Source of the DNA: an uncultured Spirochaetaceae bacterium | GTDB taxonomy: Bacteria > Spirochaetota > Spirochaetia > Treponematales > Treponemataceae | Assembly (NCBI GenBank): GCA_902789325.1 | Contig: CADANN010000004.1 | Coordinates: forward strand, 62,001 to 126,000 | Direction of reading: 5' to 3' | Length of the DNA stretch: 64,000 nucleotides | In this document: positions 51,662 through 60,776 of the stretch, piece by piece | Position numbering within the stretch: position 1 is the first letter of the stretch | Layout of the letters: the number at the start of each line of letters is the position of its first letter | The notes under the pieces: model-generated | The model's database searches: none | What the model was told of the DNA's origin: nothing | The model's input: the letters and a program-made list of their open reading frames with translations, nothing else | Translations under genes and position numbers: made by a program

Positions 51662-52387
51662 ATGTTATCTCAATCAGAACAGAAAATTTTAGTTGCCAAC
51701 ACTGCCGTTGACACTCTTATAGAAAAAGGCTTGATTTTCAGTGGAATGAAAATTGGACTTGGAACTGGTTCAACTGCTATGCCAGCTGTAAAACGACTTG
51801 CTGAACATATCAACAGTGGAAAGCTTAAAGATATTAAAGCTGTAGTAACAAGCTTCCAGACTCAGAATGCTTGCCAGGATTACGGTATCCCTGTTTATAC
51901 AATGAATGACAGAGCTATCGGCGGACAGCTTGACCTTGCAATTGATGGTGCTGACGAAGTAGATCCAGACTGCAACTGTATTAAAGGCGGCGGTGCAGCC
52001 CATGTTCGCGAAAAGATTGTTGAATACAATGCAAAGATTTTTGTTGTAATTGCAGATTCTTCAAAAGCTGTTCAGACAATTGGAACAAAATTCCCGGTTC
52101 CTGTAGAAATTATTGGTGATGCCCGTGTGCCTGTAATGAATGCGCTTGCTAAGCTTGGTGCAAATGCAGTACTTCGTGAAGGTGTACGTAAGGCTGGGCC
52201 TGTAATTACAGATAATGGAAATCAGATTCTTGACTGTACCTGGAAAGAGCCGATTAATGTTCCTGAGATGGAAGCAAAAATCAACTCGATTGTAGGCGTA
52301 GTTGAAACAGGTCTTTTTACCCAGAATAAGCCGATTGTTTTCATTTCAAAAGAAGACGGTTCTGTAGAAATCAGAAATTTAAAATAA
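51662..52387 (+). CDS. rpiA: Ribose-5-phosphate isomerase A
   Basis: 241 residues from ATG 51662, preceded by AAGGAG; an open frame further upstream lies inside aroDE and is discarded. Family motifs are GLGTGSTA, DGADEVDPDCNCIKGGGAAHVREKIVE with catalytic Asp and Lys positions, and DGNQILDC-like DNGNQILDC. It interconverts ribose-5-P and ribulose-5-P. The operon continues into the pseudouridine synthase, 12 bases on. Confidence 0.97.
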   Translation: MLSQSEQKILVANTAVDTLIEKGLIFSGMKIGLGTGSTAMPAVKRLAEHINSGKLKDIKAVVTSFQTQNACQDYGIPVYTMNDRAIGGQLDLAIDGADEVDPDCNCIKGGGAAHVREKIVEYNAKIFVVIADSSKAVQTIGTKFPVPVEIIGDARVPVMNALAKLGANAVLREGVRKAGPVITDNGNQILDCTWKEPINVPEMEAKINSIVGVVETGLFTQNKPIVFISKEDGSVEIRNLK

Positions 52388-52399
52388 GGCTGCTCAAAA

Positions 52400-53779
52400 A
52401 TGTTTCCGCCGTTCCCGCAGGAATCTGCACGCCATTACTGTCAGAAGCTCATTTCTTTGATTGATGAAGGTAAGGTTGAATTAAAGCAGATTGCTCGGGA
52501 GAGTGAAGAGCGTAAAGGTCAGGGGCTAATGATTGGCTCCCTTGTCTGCTGGGAAAAATCCGCGGATGATGGAACTGGCCGGCGTGTTGTTCTTTATGCG
52601 GTAAGCGGAAACAGTAAAGTTCTTGAATTTTCTTCTAATGAAACTTTTTCAAATCTATTCAAAGAAAAAACATTTTTCGTTCCTTCAATAGTTTCTCCTG
52701 ATGACATAGATTCTGCACTTAAAAAAAATGATAAAAAAATCCACGAACTAACAGATAAAATAAACGAACTACCGTTAGTTAGTGAAGAGAGGAAAGAATT
52801 AATTATAGAACGAACTTCCCTTACTGATGAATCTCTCAGAAATGTTTTTTCGCTATACGAGTTCACTCATTATACCGGGCAAAAAATCAGTTTAACTCAG
52901 ATAATTACAAATCATTCAAACAAACTTCCCCCAACTGGAACAGGAGACTGTTGTGCTCCAAAACTTTTAAGCTATGCATTTGCGCATGGACTTGAACCAG
53001 TTAGTATGGATGAAGTTTATTACGGCCGTGATACAAAGAATAAGGTGAACGGCCTTTCTTATGCTCCTTGTGACGAGCGCTGCGGGTATATTCTTCCTTC
53101 AATACTTGGACTCGAAATTCTTTATCGCGATAATGACATCGTAGTAATAAACAAACAAAGTGGACTTCTTTCTGTTCCTGGAAAAGGTGAAGGAAAACAA
53201 GATTGCGCAGAAGCTCGTGTAAGATGTTTATTTCCCGATGCACCACGCCAGTGTGCTGTTCATCGGCTTGATATGGAAACTTCAGGCATTTTAGTGCTTG
53301 CCTTAAATCCGGAAAGTCATCGTGCCTTGAATGAACAGTTTGCATCTGGTGAGGTTCATAAAAAGTATATTGCTCTTCTGGATGGCATTCTTTACGGAAA
53401 AGGTGAGGGAAGAACAGAATTACCTTTCCGGCTCGATCCTGATAACCGCCCGCATCAGATTTATGATTCAGTTAATGGAAAACTCGGTATAACAGACTGG
53501 AAAAAACTAAGAGTAGAAACTCTAAAAAATCCTGTTACAGGCAAGGTTAAAAAAGTTACTCGAATTGAGTTTTCACCTCGCACCGGTCGTACTCATCAGC
53601 TAAGGCTTGCTTCAAGTTGTCCTGTTGAACTTGGGGGACTTGCAATCCCTATAGTGGGCGACTCTCTTTATGGTAACTTTGAAGAAGGTGAAAGACTTAT
53701 GCTTCATGCAAAAGAAATTACATTTCACCATCCCACCAGTGGTGAAATTTTGTATATAGTCTGTGAGCCAGACTTTTAA
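52400..53779 (+). CDS. RluA-family pseudouridine synthase with long N-terminal domain
   Basis: A 459-residue synthase. The catalytic domain fills the C-terminal half: ILYRDNDIVVINKQSGLLSVPG, the catalytic Asp in AVHRLDMETSGILVLA, and PRTGRTHQLRLAS. The N-terminal 220 residues are an uncommon extension, with a coiled-coil part (KNDKKIHELTDKINELPLVSEERKEL) and the PPTGTGDCCAPKLLSYAF motif found in one large RluA subfamily. It modifies rRNA or tRNA; the exact uridine is unknown. AGG only weakly marks the start. A lone recombinase gene lies just downstream on the other strand. Confidence 0.88.
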   Translation: MFPPFPQESARHYCQKLISLIDEGKVELKQIARESEERKGQGLMIGSLVCWEKSADDGTGRRVVLYAVSGNSKVLEFSSNETFSNLFKEKTFFVPSIVSPDDIDSALKKNDKKIHELTDKINELPLVSEERKELIIERTSLTDESLRNVFSLYEFTHYTGQKISLTQIITNHSNKLPPTGTGDCCAPKLLSYAFAHGLEPVSMDEVYYGRDTKNKVNGLSYAPCDERCGYILPSILGLEILYRDNDIVVINKQSGLLSVPGKGEGKQDCAEARVRCLFPDAPRQCAVHRLDMETSGILVLALNPESHRALNEQFASGEVHKKYIALLDGILYGKGEGRTELPFRLDPDNRPHQIYDSVNGKLGITDWKKLRVETLKNPVTGKVKKVTRIEFSPRTGRTHQLRLASSCPVELGGLAIPIVGDSLYGNFEEGERLMLHAKEITFHHPTSGEILYIVCEPDF

Positions 53780-53788
53780 TTTTTTTAA

Positions 53789-54385
53789 TCAAAATTCAAT
53801 TCTTTTAATATAACTATATAAAGTTGATGTAGAAACATTTAGTTGTTTACTTATCAGTGTTTTGGGATACCCCTCATTTAACATCATTTTAATTTTTTTA
53901 TCACAACCACTTAGTTTGTAATGTGAATTTTTTCTACCTTTTGGTCTTCCAAGTTTAATTCCATCTGCCTTTTTTCGTCGCAATGCTTCTGTGGTTCTTT
54001 GCGAAATAAGTGTTCTTTCAATTTCTGCAGAAATGCTGAATGCAAAGGCAAGTACCTTACTTGTCAGATCTTCTCCGAGTTTATAATGCTCTTTTACTGT
54101 ATAAATGATAACTCCACGCTCCATCAGAATATTCAAAATCGACATAATCATAAACATATTACGTCCAAGTCTTGAAAGTTCTGAACAGACAATTATGTCT
54201 CCCTGTTGTGCCATTTCAAGCAACTTTCCCAGGTTTCTTTTTTTAGGTGAAACGGTTCCGCTGATTGTTTCTTCAATCCAGAAATCAATTTTAAGACCTG
54301 TGGTTTTAAGAAATTTGTTGATTTCAAACCTCTGATTTTCTACCGTTTGTTTGTCGGTACTAACCCGAATGTACGCATACGTCAT
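53789..54385 (-). CDS. Serine recombinase (invertase/resolvase type)
   Basis: 198 residues. The catalytic Ser lies in AYIRVSTDKQTVENQR, with the arginines in CSELSRLGRN; AFAFSISAEIERTLISQRTTEAL is the dimer helix, and the C-terminal helix-turn-helix (GYPKTLISKQLNVSTSTLYSYIKR) binds DNA. Length and architecture match the Hin/Gin/Mpi invertases, which flip promoters or surface genes. No obvious pair of inverted crossover sites is seen next to it, so a remote target is possible. AGGAGG lies before the ATG. It sits alone between two pseudouridine synthase genes, suggesting insertion. Confidence 0.92.
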   Translation of the reverse strand: MTYAYIRVSTDKQTVENQRFEINKFLKTTGLKIDFWIEETISGTVSPKKRNLGKLLEMAQQGDIIVCSELSRLGRNMFMIMSILNILMERGVIIYTVKEHYKLGEDLTSKVLAFAFSISAEIERTLISQRTTEALRRKKADGIKLGRPKGRKNSHYKLSGCDKKIKMMLNEGYPKTLISKQLNVSTSTLYSYIKRIEF

Positions 54386-54393
54386 AGTATGAC
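54381..54393. promoter_or_regulatory. Dyad over the recombinase start codon
   Basis: GTCATAGTATGAC is a perfect 6-bp dyad around one base and includes the start codon of the recombinase. It could be an operator for autoregulation or a half of a crossover site. Confidence 0.4.
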
Positions 54394-54427
54394 CTCCTGT
54401 AATATAAATGATTTTGGCTCATGCCAC

Positions 54428-54456
54428 TTCAATTATAATTTATAAAATGCTACAAT
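54428..54456 (+). promoter_or_regulatory. Extended -10 promoter of the second pseudouridine synthase
   Basis: TTCAAT (54428-54433) and TACAAT (54451-54456) with a 17-bp spacer and a TGC immediately before the -10 box. The -10 box ends ten bases before ATG 54467. Confidence 0.6.
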
Positions 54457-54466
54457 GGCGCTCGTT

Positions 54467-55393
54467 ATGGTAAAAGCATCAACTGAATATAAGAGAGCAC
54501 ATAAATCAGATTACGGGCACGAAAAAATAGAATTGCTATATCACGACCAGTGGATAGCAGTTATCAATAAACCAAGCGGAATGCTTTCAGTTCCTTATCC
54601 TGGAAGTAAAGCTAGAACTGCTCAGGCTGTTTTAGAGGATATGCTTCGTAAACAGGGAATTGCAAATGCAAAGCACAAACCTTATGTAGTTCACCGCCTT
54701 GACCGCGACACAAGCGGTGTTATGATGTTTGCGCTTACGGAACAGGCTCAGGAAAAAATCATGAACACCTGGCATCATATGGTAACAGAACGTCTGTATC
54801 ACGCAGTTGCAGAAATAGGCCGTGATGCAGAAAACTTACCTGAATCAGGTCTTATAGATGATCCGCTTGCACAGAATGCTCACAATGTAGGTTTTGTTCC
54901 TAAAAAAGGTGATAAGGATCATTCTGGTCATGATTTTAAAACCGTTGCTGCACGCACAAATTATAAAATGATTTTACAGGGAAAAACTCACATTCTTTTT
55001 GAACTTTCTCTTGATACTGGAAAGAAAAATCAGATTCGTGCACATCTGGCTGCACATGGATATCCTCTTGCAGGGGATGAAGAACATCGTGCACACACAG
55101 ATCCATTTGGAAGGCTTTGCTTACATGCGCGTACACTTGAATTTGATCATCCGTTTACTGGCGAACATATGAAATTTGAAGTGCCTGAACCAGCAGAGTG
55201 GAACACTTATGTTGAAAAAGGTGATCTTCATCCAAAAAAGCCTGTCTGGGATTTACCACAGAATAGAAAAGATGTTTCAAATAAATCTGGCCACCCTCAG
55301 CACGAAGAACTTAAATTGGGACAGCGTCGTCTTACTGCTAAAGACAAAGCCCATATGGACTTCATAAAAAGTGGAAAATCTTTCAAGAAATGA
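54467..55393 (+). CDS. RluA-family pseudouridine synthase
   Basis: 308 residues from ATG 54467; ATG 54455 is in frame but overlaps the -10 box, so the later start is preferred and the mRNA is probably leaderless. IELLYHDQWIAVINKPSGMLSVPYPG, the catalytic Asp in VVHRLDRDTSGVMMFAL, and LDTGKKNQIRAHLAAHGYPLAGD define the family. A basic C-terminal tail of about 60 residues (DLPQNRKDVSNKSGHPQHEE...) may add RNA contact. It modifies rRNA or tRNA uridines. Confidence 0.9.
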   Translation: MVKASTEYKRAHKSDYGHEKIELLYHDQWIAVINKPSGMLSVPYPGSKARTAQAVLEDMLRKQGIANAKHKPYVVHRLDRDTSGVMMFALTEQAQEKIMNTWHHMVTERLYHAVAEIGRDAENLPESGLIDDPLAQNAHNVGFVPKKGDKDHSGHDFKTVAARTNYKMILQGKTHILFELSLDTGKKNQIRAHLAAHGYPLAGDEEHRAHTDPFGRLCLHARTLEFDHPFTGEHMKFEVPEPAEWNTYVEKGDLHPKKPVWDLPQNRKDVSNKSGHPQHEELKLGQRRLTAKDKAHMDFIKSGKSFKK

Positions 55394-55417
55394 TTATATT
55401 ATAAGTAAGGAGATTTC

Positions 55418-56170
55418 ATGGAATCAAAAGGCTACATTCATCAGTTAGAGAGTTTTGGTTGTGCAGACGGACCTGGAAGCCGTTTTATTATTTTCTTTTC
55501 AGGCTGTCCTTTGCGCTGTCTTTACTGTCATAATCCTGATACCTGGAAAATGACAGATGGAAAGCTCTATACTGTAGAAGAACTCGTAAACGAAGCAATG
55601 TCCTGCAAGGAATACTGGGGCAAGAAGGGGGGTGTAACTGTAAGCGGTGGAGAACCTTTGTTTCAGATTGATTTTCTGATTGAACTTTTTACTGCATTCA
55701 AAAAGCTTGGTGTTAATACTTGTATCGATACTTCTGGAGCACCATTTACAAGTGAAGGTGAATGGTTTGAAAAATTCCAGAAGCTTATGGAAGTAACTGA
55801 TATTCTTTTGATGGACATCAAGCATATCAACGAAGAAGAACATATTAAGCTTACAGGCAAAAGCGGAAAAAATATCCGTGAGATGTTTGCCTACCTCGAT
55901 AAAATCAATAAGCCAATCTGGATTCGCCATGTACTAGTTCCTGGTATTACTGATAATGATGAATACCTTACACAGACAAGAGACTTTATCCGCACTTTGC
56001 ATAATGTACAACGTGTAGAAATTCTTCCATATCATGGCCTTGGTGCAATGAAGTACAAGGATTTGGGAATAGATTATGTTCTCAAAGACTTGGAAAGCCC
56101 GACTTTAGAGAGAGTTGCAAATGCAAAAAAAATCCTTGAATGTGATAAATACACCAAATGGTGTGAATAA
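55418..56170 (+). CDS. pflA: Pyruvate formate-lyase activating enzyme
   Basis: 250-residue radical-SAM activase that puts the glycyl radical on PflB. The opening GYIHQLESFGCADGPGSRFIIFFSGCPLRCLYCHNPDTW contains the family glycine-rich start and the cluster motif CPLRCLYC (shown only as landmarks). VSGGEPLFQ contacts SAM, and WIRHVLVPGITDN is conserved. AAGGAG precedes the ATG. It is followed 16 bases later by the cysteine-motif protein. Confidence 0.96.
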   Translation: MESKGYIHQLESFGCADGPGSRFIIFFSGCPLRCLYCHNPDTWKMTDGKLYTVEELVNEAMSCKEYWGKKGGVTVSGGEPLFQIDFLIELFTAFKKLGVNTCIDTSGAPFTSEGEWFEKFQKLMEVTDILLMDIKHINEEEHIKLTGKSGKNIREMFAYLDKINKPIWIRHVLVPGITDNDEYLTQTRDFIRTLHNVQRVEILPYHGLGAMKYKDLGIDYVLKDLESPTLERVANAKKILECDKYTKWCE

Positions 56171-56186
56171 ATTATAGGAGCAAAAT

Positions 56187-56591
56187 ATGTCAAAATATTT
56201 AGACCGTGCGCACGAAATCCGTGCAATTGAAACACCACACCACAACTGTGCTCAGTCAGTTTTAATGTCTTTCACACAGAGCCTTAATCTCGATGATGAA
56301 ACCGCATACAAAATCACAACAGCCTTTGGTGGCGGAATGAAGTGCGGAATTACCTGTGGTGTAATCACTGGTGGCCTTATGGTTCTTGGCCTTTTTGATG
56401 TAGATGAACCTGCAGATACTCAGGCCCTCGTAAAATACTTTCAGAGCCGCCACTCAGATATGCTCAACTGTGCAGATCTCTTAAAAGCAAATGCTGCAGC
56501 CGGTGGTACCCGCAAACCCCACTGTGACGCCCTCGTTTACGAGATGGTTGAGTACGTAGAAAAAATACTCAAGGAAAAAGGAAAAATCTAG
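56187..56591 (+). CDS. C_GCAxxG_C_C-type redox protein
   Basis: A 134-residue protein of the C-GCAxxG-C-C family. The cysteines lie in NCAQSV, MKCGITCGVITGG, LNCADLL and KPHCDALV. Such small proteins are common in anaerobes and their function is not established; the cysteines may bind a metal cluster or cycle redox. It lies directly after pflA, with AGGAG at the start, so it may be co-transcribed with the activase, hinting at a role in glycyl-radical chemistry or repair. That link is inference. Confidence 0.82.
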   Translation: MSKYLDRAHEIRAIETPHHNCAQSVLMSFTQSLNLDDETAYKITTAFGGGMKCGITCGVITGGLMVLGLFDVDEPADTQALVKYFQSRHSDMLNCADLLKANAAAGGTRKPHCDALVYEMVEYVEKILKEKGKI

Positions 56592-56658
56592 ATATATTGT
56601 TCTAACTCTTTTTTTTCTATATAATAAATCATTATTTTGCTTTTTATTTGAGGATTAT

Positions 56659-58194
56659 ATGATAGATAAGTGGGAAATTGTAATCGGTTGTGAGATCCAC
56701 ACCCAGCTCTTAACAAAAACAAAGGCTTTCTGTGCCTGTGAAAACCGCTATGGCGGAATGCCAGACACTCGTGTGTGCCCGGTATGTCTCGGACTTCCAG
56801 GTGCTATGCCACGCATTTCAAAGGGGTATGTTGAATTAGGAGCCGTTGCTGGTCAGGCACTCAACTGCAATATTGCACGCTTTACAAAGTTTGACCGCAA
56901 ACATTACTTTTACCCTGACTTGGCAAAGGGCTATCAGATTACTCAGTATGATATTCCGCTTTGTACAGACGGTTATGTAGATCTTCCTTTCAGAAGTTAT
57001 CCAAAAGACGAACAGCCAGGCGGAGCAAAGTGCCGCGAAAAGAACTTTATCGGGCAGGACTGTATCGTAGGTGACGGAAAATACCGCCGTGTTCGCGTAG
57101 AACGTATCCACCTTGAGGAAGACGTAGGTAAGTCTCTTCACCTTCAGGGCGCTCACTCTTATATCGACTACAACCGCTGCGGAACACCGCTTATCGAAAT
57201 TGTAACAAAACCAGATATGACTTCTCCTGAAGAAGCAGCTCTCTTTATGCAGACTGTTCAGGAAATCCTTCGTTACGTAAAAGTAACAAACGGTAACCTC
57301 GAAGAAGGTAACATGCGCTGTGATGCCAACATCAACCTTAACGTTTGGGAAGATGGAAAACTCTGGCACACACCAATTTCAGAAATCAAAAACTTAAACA
57401 GCTTCAAAGCAATCCGCGAAGCTTGTACATACGAAGCTCAGCGCCAGCTCAAAGAGTTCCAGGAAGACCGTCAGGAATTCAATCCTGGCTTCAAGGTAAC
57501 AATGGGTTGGGATGAAGAAAAGGGACAGACTGTTGTTCAGCGTACAAAGAACTCTTTCGTAGACTACCGCTTTACAACTGAACCTGATATCAAACCTTTC
57601 ACAGTAAGCGAAGAACTTATTGCAAACGCAAAAGAAAAGGTAGGCGAGCTTCCTGAAGCAAAACGCCAGCGCTATAAGGCACAGTACGGCATGACAGACT
57701 TCGATGTAGAAACAATCACTTCTACTAGAGACCTTGCTCTTTTCTTCGAAGACGCTGCTACTAAATCAAAGAATCCAAAACGCGCAGTAAACCTTATTCT
57801 TGCAGAACTCCTTGCTGTTCTCAATGAAAAGAAAATTGCCATTACAGATGTTGAACTTACACCTGCACATATTGCAGAACTTGCCGACGCCCTCGAAGAT
57901 GGAAAAATCACATCAAAGCAGGGTAAGGAAGTATTTGCCGAAATGCTCGCTTCTAACAAAATGCCTTCTGTTATCATCAAAGAGAAGGGTATGGAAGTTG
58001 TAAGCGATGCCGGCGAAATCGACAAGATTGTTCAGGACGTAATTGCTGCTAATCCTAAGGCTATAGAAGACTACAAAGGTGGAAAGACTAATGTCGTTGG
58101 CTGGCTTATGGGACAAGTAATGAAGCAGTCACACGGAAAAGCTAACCCTAAACAGGCAACTGAATTGTTGAATAAGCATTTAGCTGCTCTGTAG
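56659..58194 (+). CDS. gatB: Aspartyl/glutamyl-tRNA amidotransferase subunit B
   Basis: 511 residues. The kinase-like domain opens WEIVIGCEIHTQLLTKTKAFCAC, and the zinc cysteines are in CAC and CPVCLGLPG. RIHLEEDVGKSLH, DYNRCGTPLIEIVT and GNMRCDANIN are family signatures. The C-terminal YqeY-like domain (about 360-510) grips tRNA. With GatA and GatC, not in this window, it makes Gln-tRNA or Asn-tRNA. GAGG precedes the ATG. The gene ends one base before the converging EAL protein. Confidence 0.97.
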   Translation: MIDKWEIVIGCEIHTQLLTKTKAFCACENRYGGMPDTRVCPVCLGLPGAMPRISKGYVELGAVAGQALNCNIARFTKFDRKHYFYPDLAKGYQITQYDIPLCTDGYVDLPFRSYPKDEQPGGAKCREKNFIGQDCIVGDGKYRRVRVERIHLEEDVGKSLHLQGAHSYIDYNRCGTPLIEIVTKPDMTSPEEAALFMQTVQEILRYVKVTNGNLEEGNMRCDANINLNVWEDGKLWHTPISEIKNLNSFKAIREACTYEAQRQLKEFQEDRQEFNPGFKVTMGWDEEKGQTVVQRTKNSFVDYRFTTEPDIKPFTVSEELIANAKEKVGELPEAKRQRYKAQYGMTDFDVETITSTRDLALFFEDAATKSKNPKRAVNLILAELLAVLNEKKIAITDVELTPAHIAELADALEDGKITSKQGKEVFAEMLASNKMPSVIIKEKGMEVVSDAGEIDKIVQDVIAANPKAIEDYKGGKTNVVGWLMGQVMKQSHGKANPKQATELLNKHLAAL

Positions 58195-58195
58195 T

Positions 58196-60442
58196 CTACG
58201 AGTGCAGTTTTATAAACTGCACAAAATCCTGTTCACTCAAAGGCTTAGAGTAGAAGTATCCCTGTGCCTGGTCGCATTCAATAGAACGTAAAAAGTCTCG
58301 CTGGGCCTGGGTTTCAACTCCTTCGAAGACCGTCTGCTTTTCGAGATTCTTACTCAGGGTAATCAGAACATTAATAAACTTTTCTGACTTTTTATCAATG
58401 CGACCTTCGCTGTCTGTAGATGCATTCAAAAACTCTCTGTCAAATTTAAGAACATCAACTGGAATCTTTGTAAGCATATTCAATGAAGATTCTCCGCTTC
58501 CAAAATCATCCATTGCAACTGTAAAACCTTCCTGATGCAGCTTTTCTGTAATTTCCTGGAGGGTAGTGTTATCCATGACAGAGCGTTCCAGAATTTCAAG
58601 CTGAATTAGATTTGGCGAAATAGAATATTTATTGAATATTTTCATAAAGTCATGCATGAACTTTTCAGGCCTGTTGTGATTGCGCGACATGTTTACAGAA
58701 ATAGGAACTATAGTTTCGCCTTTCGAAAGTCTTGTCTGAATGAATTTGAATACTTCTTCGTATACATAATAGTCCAGCTTAGTAATAAATCCGTTTCGTT
58801 CAAAAAGCGGAATGAATTTATCCGGAGTTAATAGTCCAAACTGTGTGCTGTTCCAGCGAACAAGTGCTTCTGCTCCAACAATACGATCATCAACAAGTGA
58901 AATCTTTGGCTGATACATTACAAAGAATTCGTGATTTTCGAGAGCCTGTTCCATATGGCTTTCGATATAGCGTTCTTCATTAATCTTATCCAAAAGTCTT
59001 GCGTTATAAACCGAATATTGTGTTAAAAGATTATCTTTAATCGTGCTCTTTGCAAATGAAGCTTGTCCTATAAGACTTTGAATTGTAGAATTTTTTGGAT
59101 CATCAGATGGCAGGTGAAATGAAATACCGAATTTTGGGAAGAAAGGAATTTCGTAATTTTTTACTTCCTGAGTAAAATCATCTGCAAGATCTTTGAACGA
59201 TGTCATTGCACGATGTACAGAGGTAATTTTCAACAAGATATAAAAATGGTCTGCAAAGCCTCTTCCGATTATCGCATGATAAGTTTTGCAGTATTTACTG
59301 AGGACGCTTGAATAATAAAGAATCAGTTTATCTGCCGCATCTTCACCATAATTCTGATTTATAAATTTAAAACCACGAATGTCAGCTTCTAAGAGCATAA
59401 ATTTTGCACGGGAATTCATTCTCATGATTCTTGTGGCTTCTGTTTCAAAACGCTGTCTTGTCCAAAGGTTTGTCAGAGGATCATAAACTGTGGCAATAAG
59501 TTGTTTTCGCTGGAAGAAATCAAGAACTTTCGCTTCTATAAATACAAGAGTCAGAACAAATAATAAGCCTGCAATTATAATTACAATTTCGTTTCTTTTT
59601 TCAGGTGAATAAATACTATCAATTTCGTGCATTGAAATTTTCAGAGAAAGTGTCCATCCTGTTTCAGGGATTTTACTTGTAATGAGATAAATCTGGTTGC
59701 CATCATCTTGCTGCGAAATAATAGTCGTGGCCGGCATTTTTGCAAGATTTACGGTTGATGTATTTTCAAAACGAGGGTCTTCAGGCGTATAAGTACGGCC
59801 TATTACTTCTTCTCGTTCATGAACAAGAAAGTGACCTTCTCTGTCTAATAGCATAAAGGATTCTCTCTGACCAACTTTTATTCCTGTAGTTCGGTCCATA
59901 AATTTTGCAAGATCCACAGAAGCTCCAAGAACGCCTATTATTTCTCCATTATTTATAAGAGGTTTTTCTATGCAAAAGAGCTTTTCAGCGCGTATTTCAG
60001 GAGCACAATAATCACTTATATAGTAGTTTGATGTCCCTTGTAATGACATGTGCCTTTCTGGATGCATATGGGTTATTGTTCCATCCGAAAGATATGCGGT
60101 TCCATCCGGAAGCAACAGATATAAATCACGGAAATCATCGTGTTTTTTGTAATCGTAATGAATTAAGAAGTTTATGATTTTTTTGATATCACAAGCTTCC
60201 ATTACCTCATCAACATAAAAACATTCAAGTGCATATTTATAATTGTTTAATTGAACTGTTATGATTTTTGTAAACCCTTCAAGAGTTGTATGTATGCTTT
60301 CAAAGTATTCATCTTCAGCATCTTTAAGCATTCTTTTTGTGTACATTCTTGAAATTGAAAGTACGATTGTCATAAAGACAATAGAAACAAGAAGGGTAGA
60401 TATGACTTTAGCCTTTTCGGGCGTAATATTTTTTCTTTTCAC
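58196..60442 (-). CDS. Cache-GGDEF-EAL protein, probable c-di-GMP phosphodiesterase
   Basis: 748 residues. Two membrane helices (about 13-36 and 290-315) flank a periplasmic dCache-like sensor (about 40-285; LINNGEIIGVLGASVDLAKFM). A GGDEF domain (about 320-480) has a degenerate signature, GFADHF, so cyclase activity is unlikely. The EAL domain (about 490-745) is intact: EALVRW, ISVNMSRNH, EILERS, MDDFGSGESSLNML, VLKFDREF and FEGVET. It therefore probably breaks down c-di-GMP in answer to a periplasmic ligand. Single gene, convergent with gatB. Confidence 0.93.
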   Translation of the reverse strand: MKRKNITPEKAKVISTLLVSIVFMTIVLSISRMYTKRMLKDAEDEYFESIHTTLEGFTKIITVQLNNYKYALECFYVDEVMEACDIKKIINFLIHYDYKKHDDFRDLYLLLPDGTAYLSDGTITHMHPERHMSLQGTSNYYISDYCAPEIRAEKLFCIEKPLINNGEIIGVLGASVDLAKFMDRTTGIKVGQRESFMLLDREGHFLVHEREEVIGRTYTPEDPRFENTSTVNLAKMPATTIISQQDDGNQIYLITSKIPETGWTLSLKISMHEIDSIYSPEKRNEIVIIIAGLLFVLTLVFIEAKVLDFFQRKQLIATVYDPLTNLWTRQRFETEATRIMRMNSRAKFMLLEADIRGFKFINQNYGEDAADKLILYYSSVLSKYCKTYHAIIGRGFADHFYILLKITSVHRAMTSFKDLADDFTQEVKNYEIPFFPKFGISFHLPSDDPKNSTIQSLIGQASFAKSTIKDNLLTQYSVYNARLLDKINEERYIESHMEQALENHEFFVMYQPKISLVDDRIVGAEALVRWNSTQFGLLTPDKFIPLFERNGFITKLDYYVYEEVFKFIQTRLSKGETIVPISVNMSRNHNRPEKFMHDFMKIFNKYSISPNLIQLEILERSVMDNTTLQEITEKLHQEGFTVAMDDFGSGESSLNMLTKIPVDVLKFDREFLNASTDSEGRIDKKSEKFINVLITLSKNLEKQTVFEGVETQAQRDFLRSIECDQAQGYFYSKPLSEQDFVQFIKLHS
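58202..58222. terminator. Perfect hairpin between gatB and the EAL gene
   Basis: GTGCAGTTT (58202-58210) pairs with AAACTGCAC (58214-58222) over a three-base loop. It lies within the last codons of the EAL gene and just beyond the gatB stop. No T-run follows, so it is a weak terminator or mRNA-end stabiliser. Confidence 0.5.
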
Positions 60443-60643
60443 TAAACTGCTTTCCGAACATTAAGTTTTTCCTTCCACCTGGCTTTTATAAATAATTATT
60501 TTTTTAATGATAACATAGAATTAGGAAATGTCAAAATAATAAAAAATTATATAGAAAAAAAAGTTGTGAAGATTTACAGATAAACTGAAAAAATCGTGAT
60601 TTAACCGCTTTTTTAACTTTAAGAAAACGTTGTAGTTTGAAAT

Positions 60644-60776
60644 GAAAACGTTTTCGTAGCGAAAAAAATCGAAGTTAATCGTTTAACTTTGTGAAATTTC
60701 ACGGATTTTTGCTATTTTTATTTTGCAAATTCAAAACATTTGAGTTACAATTATATGTGTTAGGGAGTATTCCCTA
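60644..60776 (+). promoter_or_regulatory. Multi-operator promoter region of the sugar ABC operon
   Basis: The gap 60443-60807 holds no gene. It contains GAAAACGTTTTC (60644-60655, LacI/CcpA-like), AAGTTAA-N4-TTAACTT (60672-60689), the perfect palindrome GTGAAATTTCAC (60691-60702), a promoter TTGCAA (60723-60728) with TACAAT (60746-60751) at 17 bp, and TAGGGA-N4-TCCCTA (60761-60776) just after the predicted start. Confidence 0.65.
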
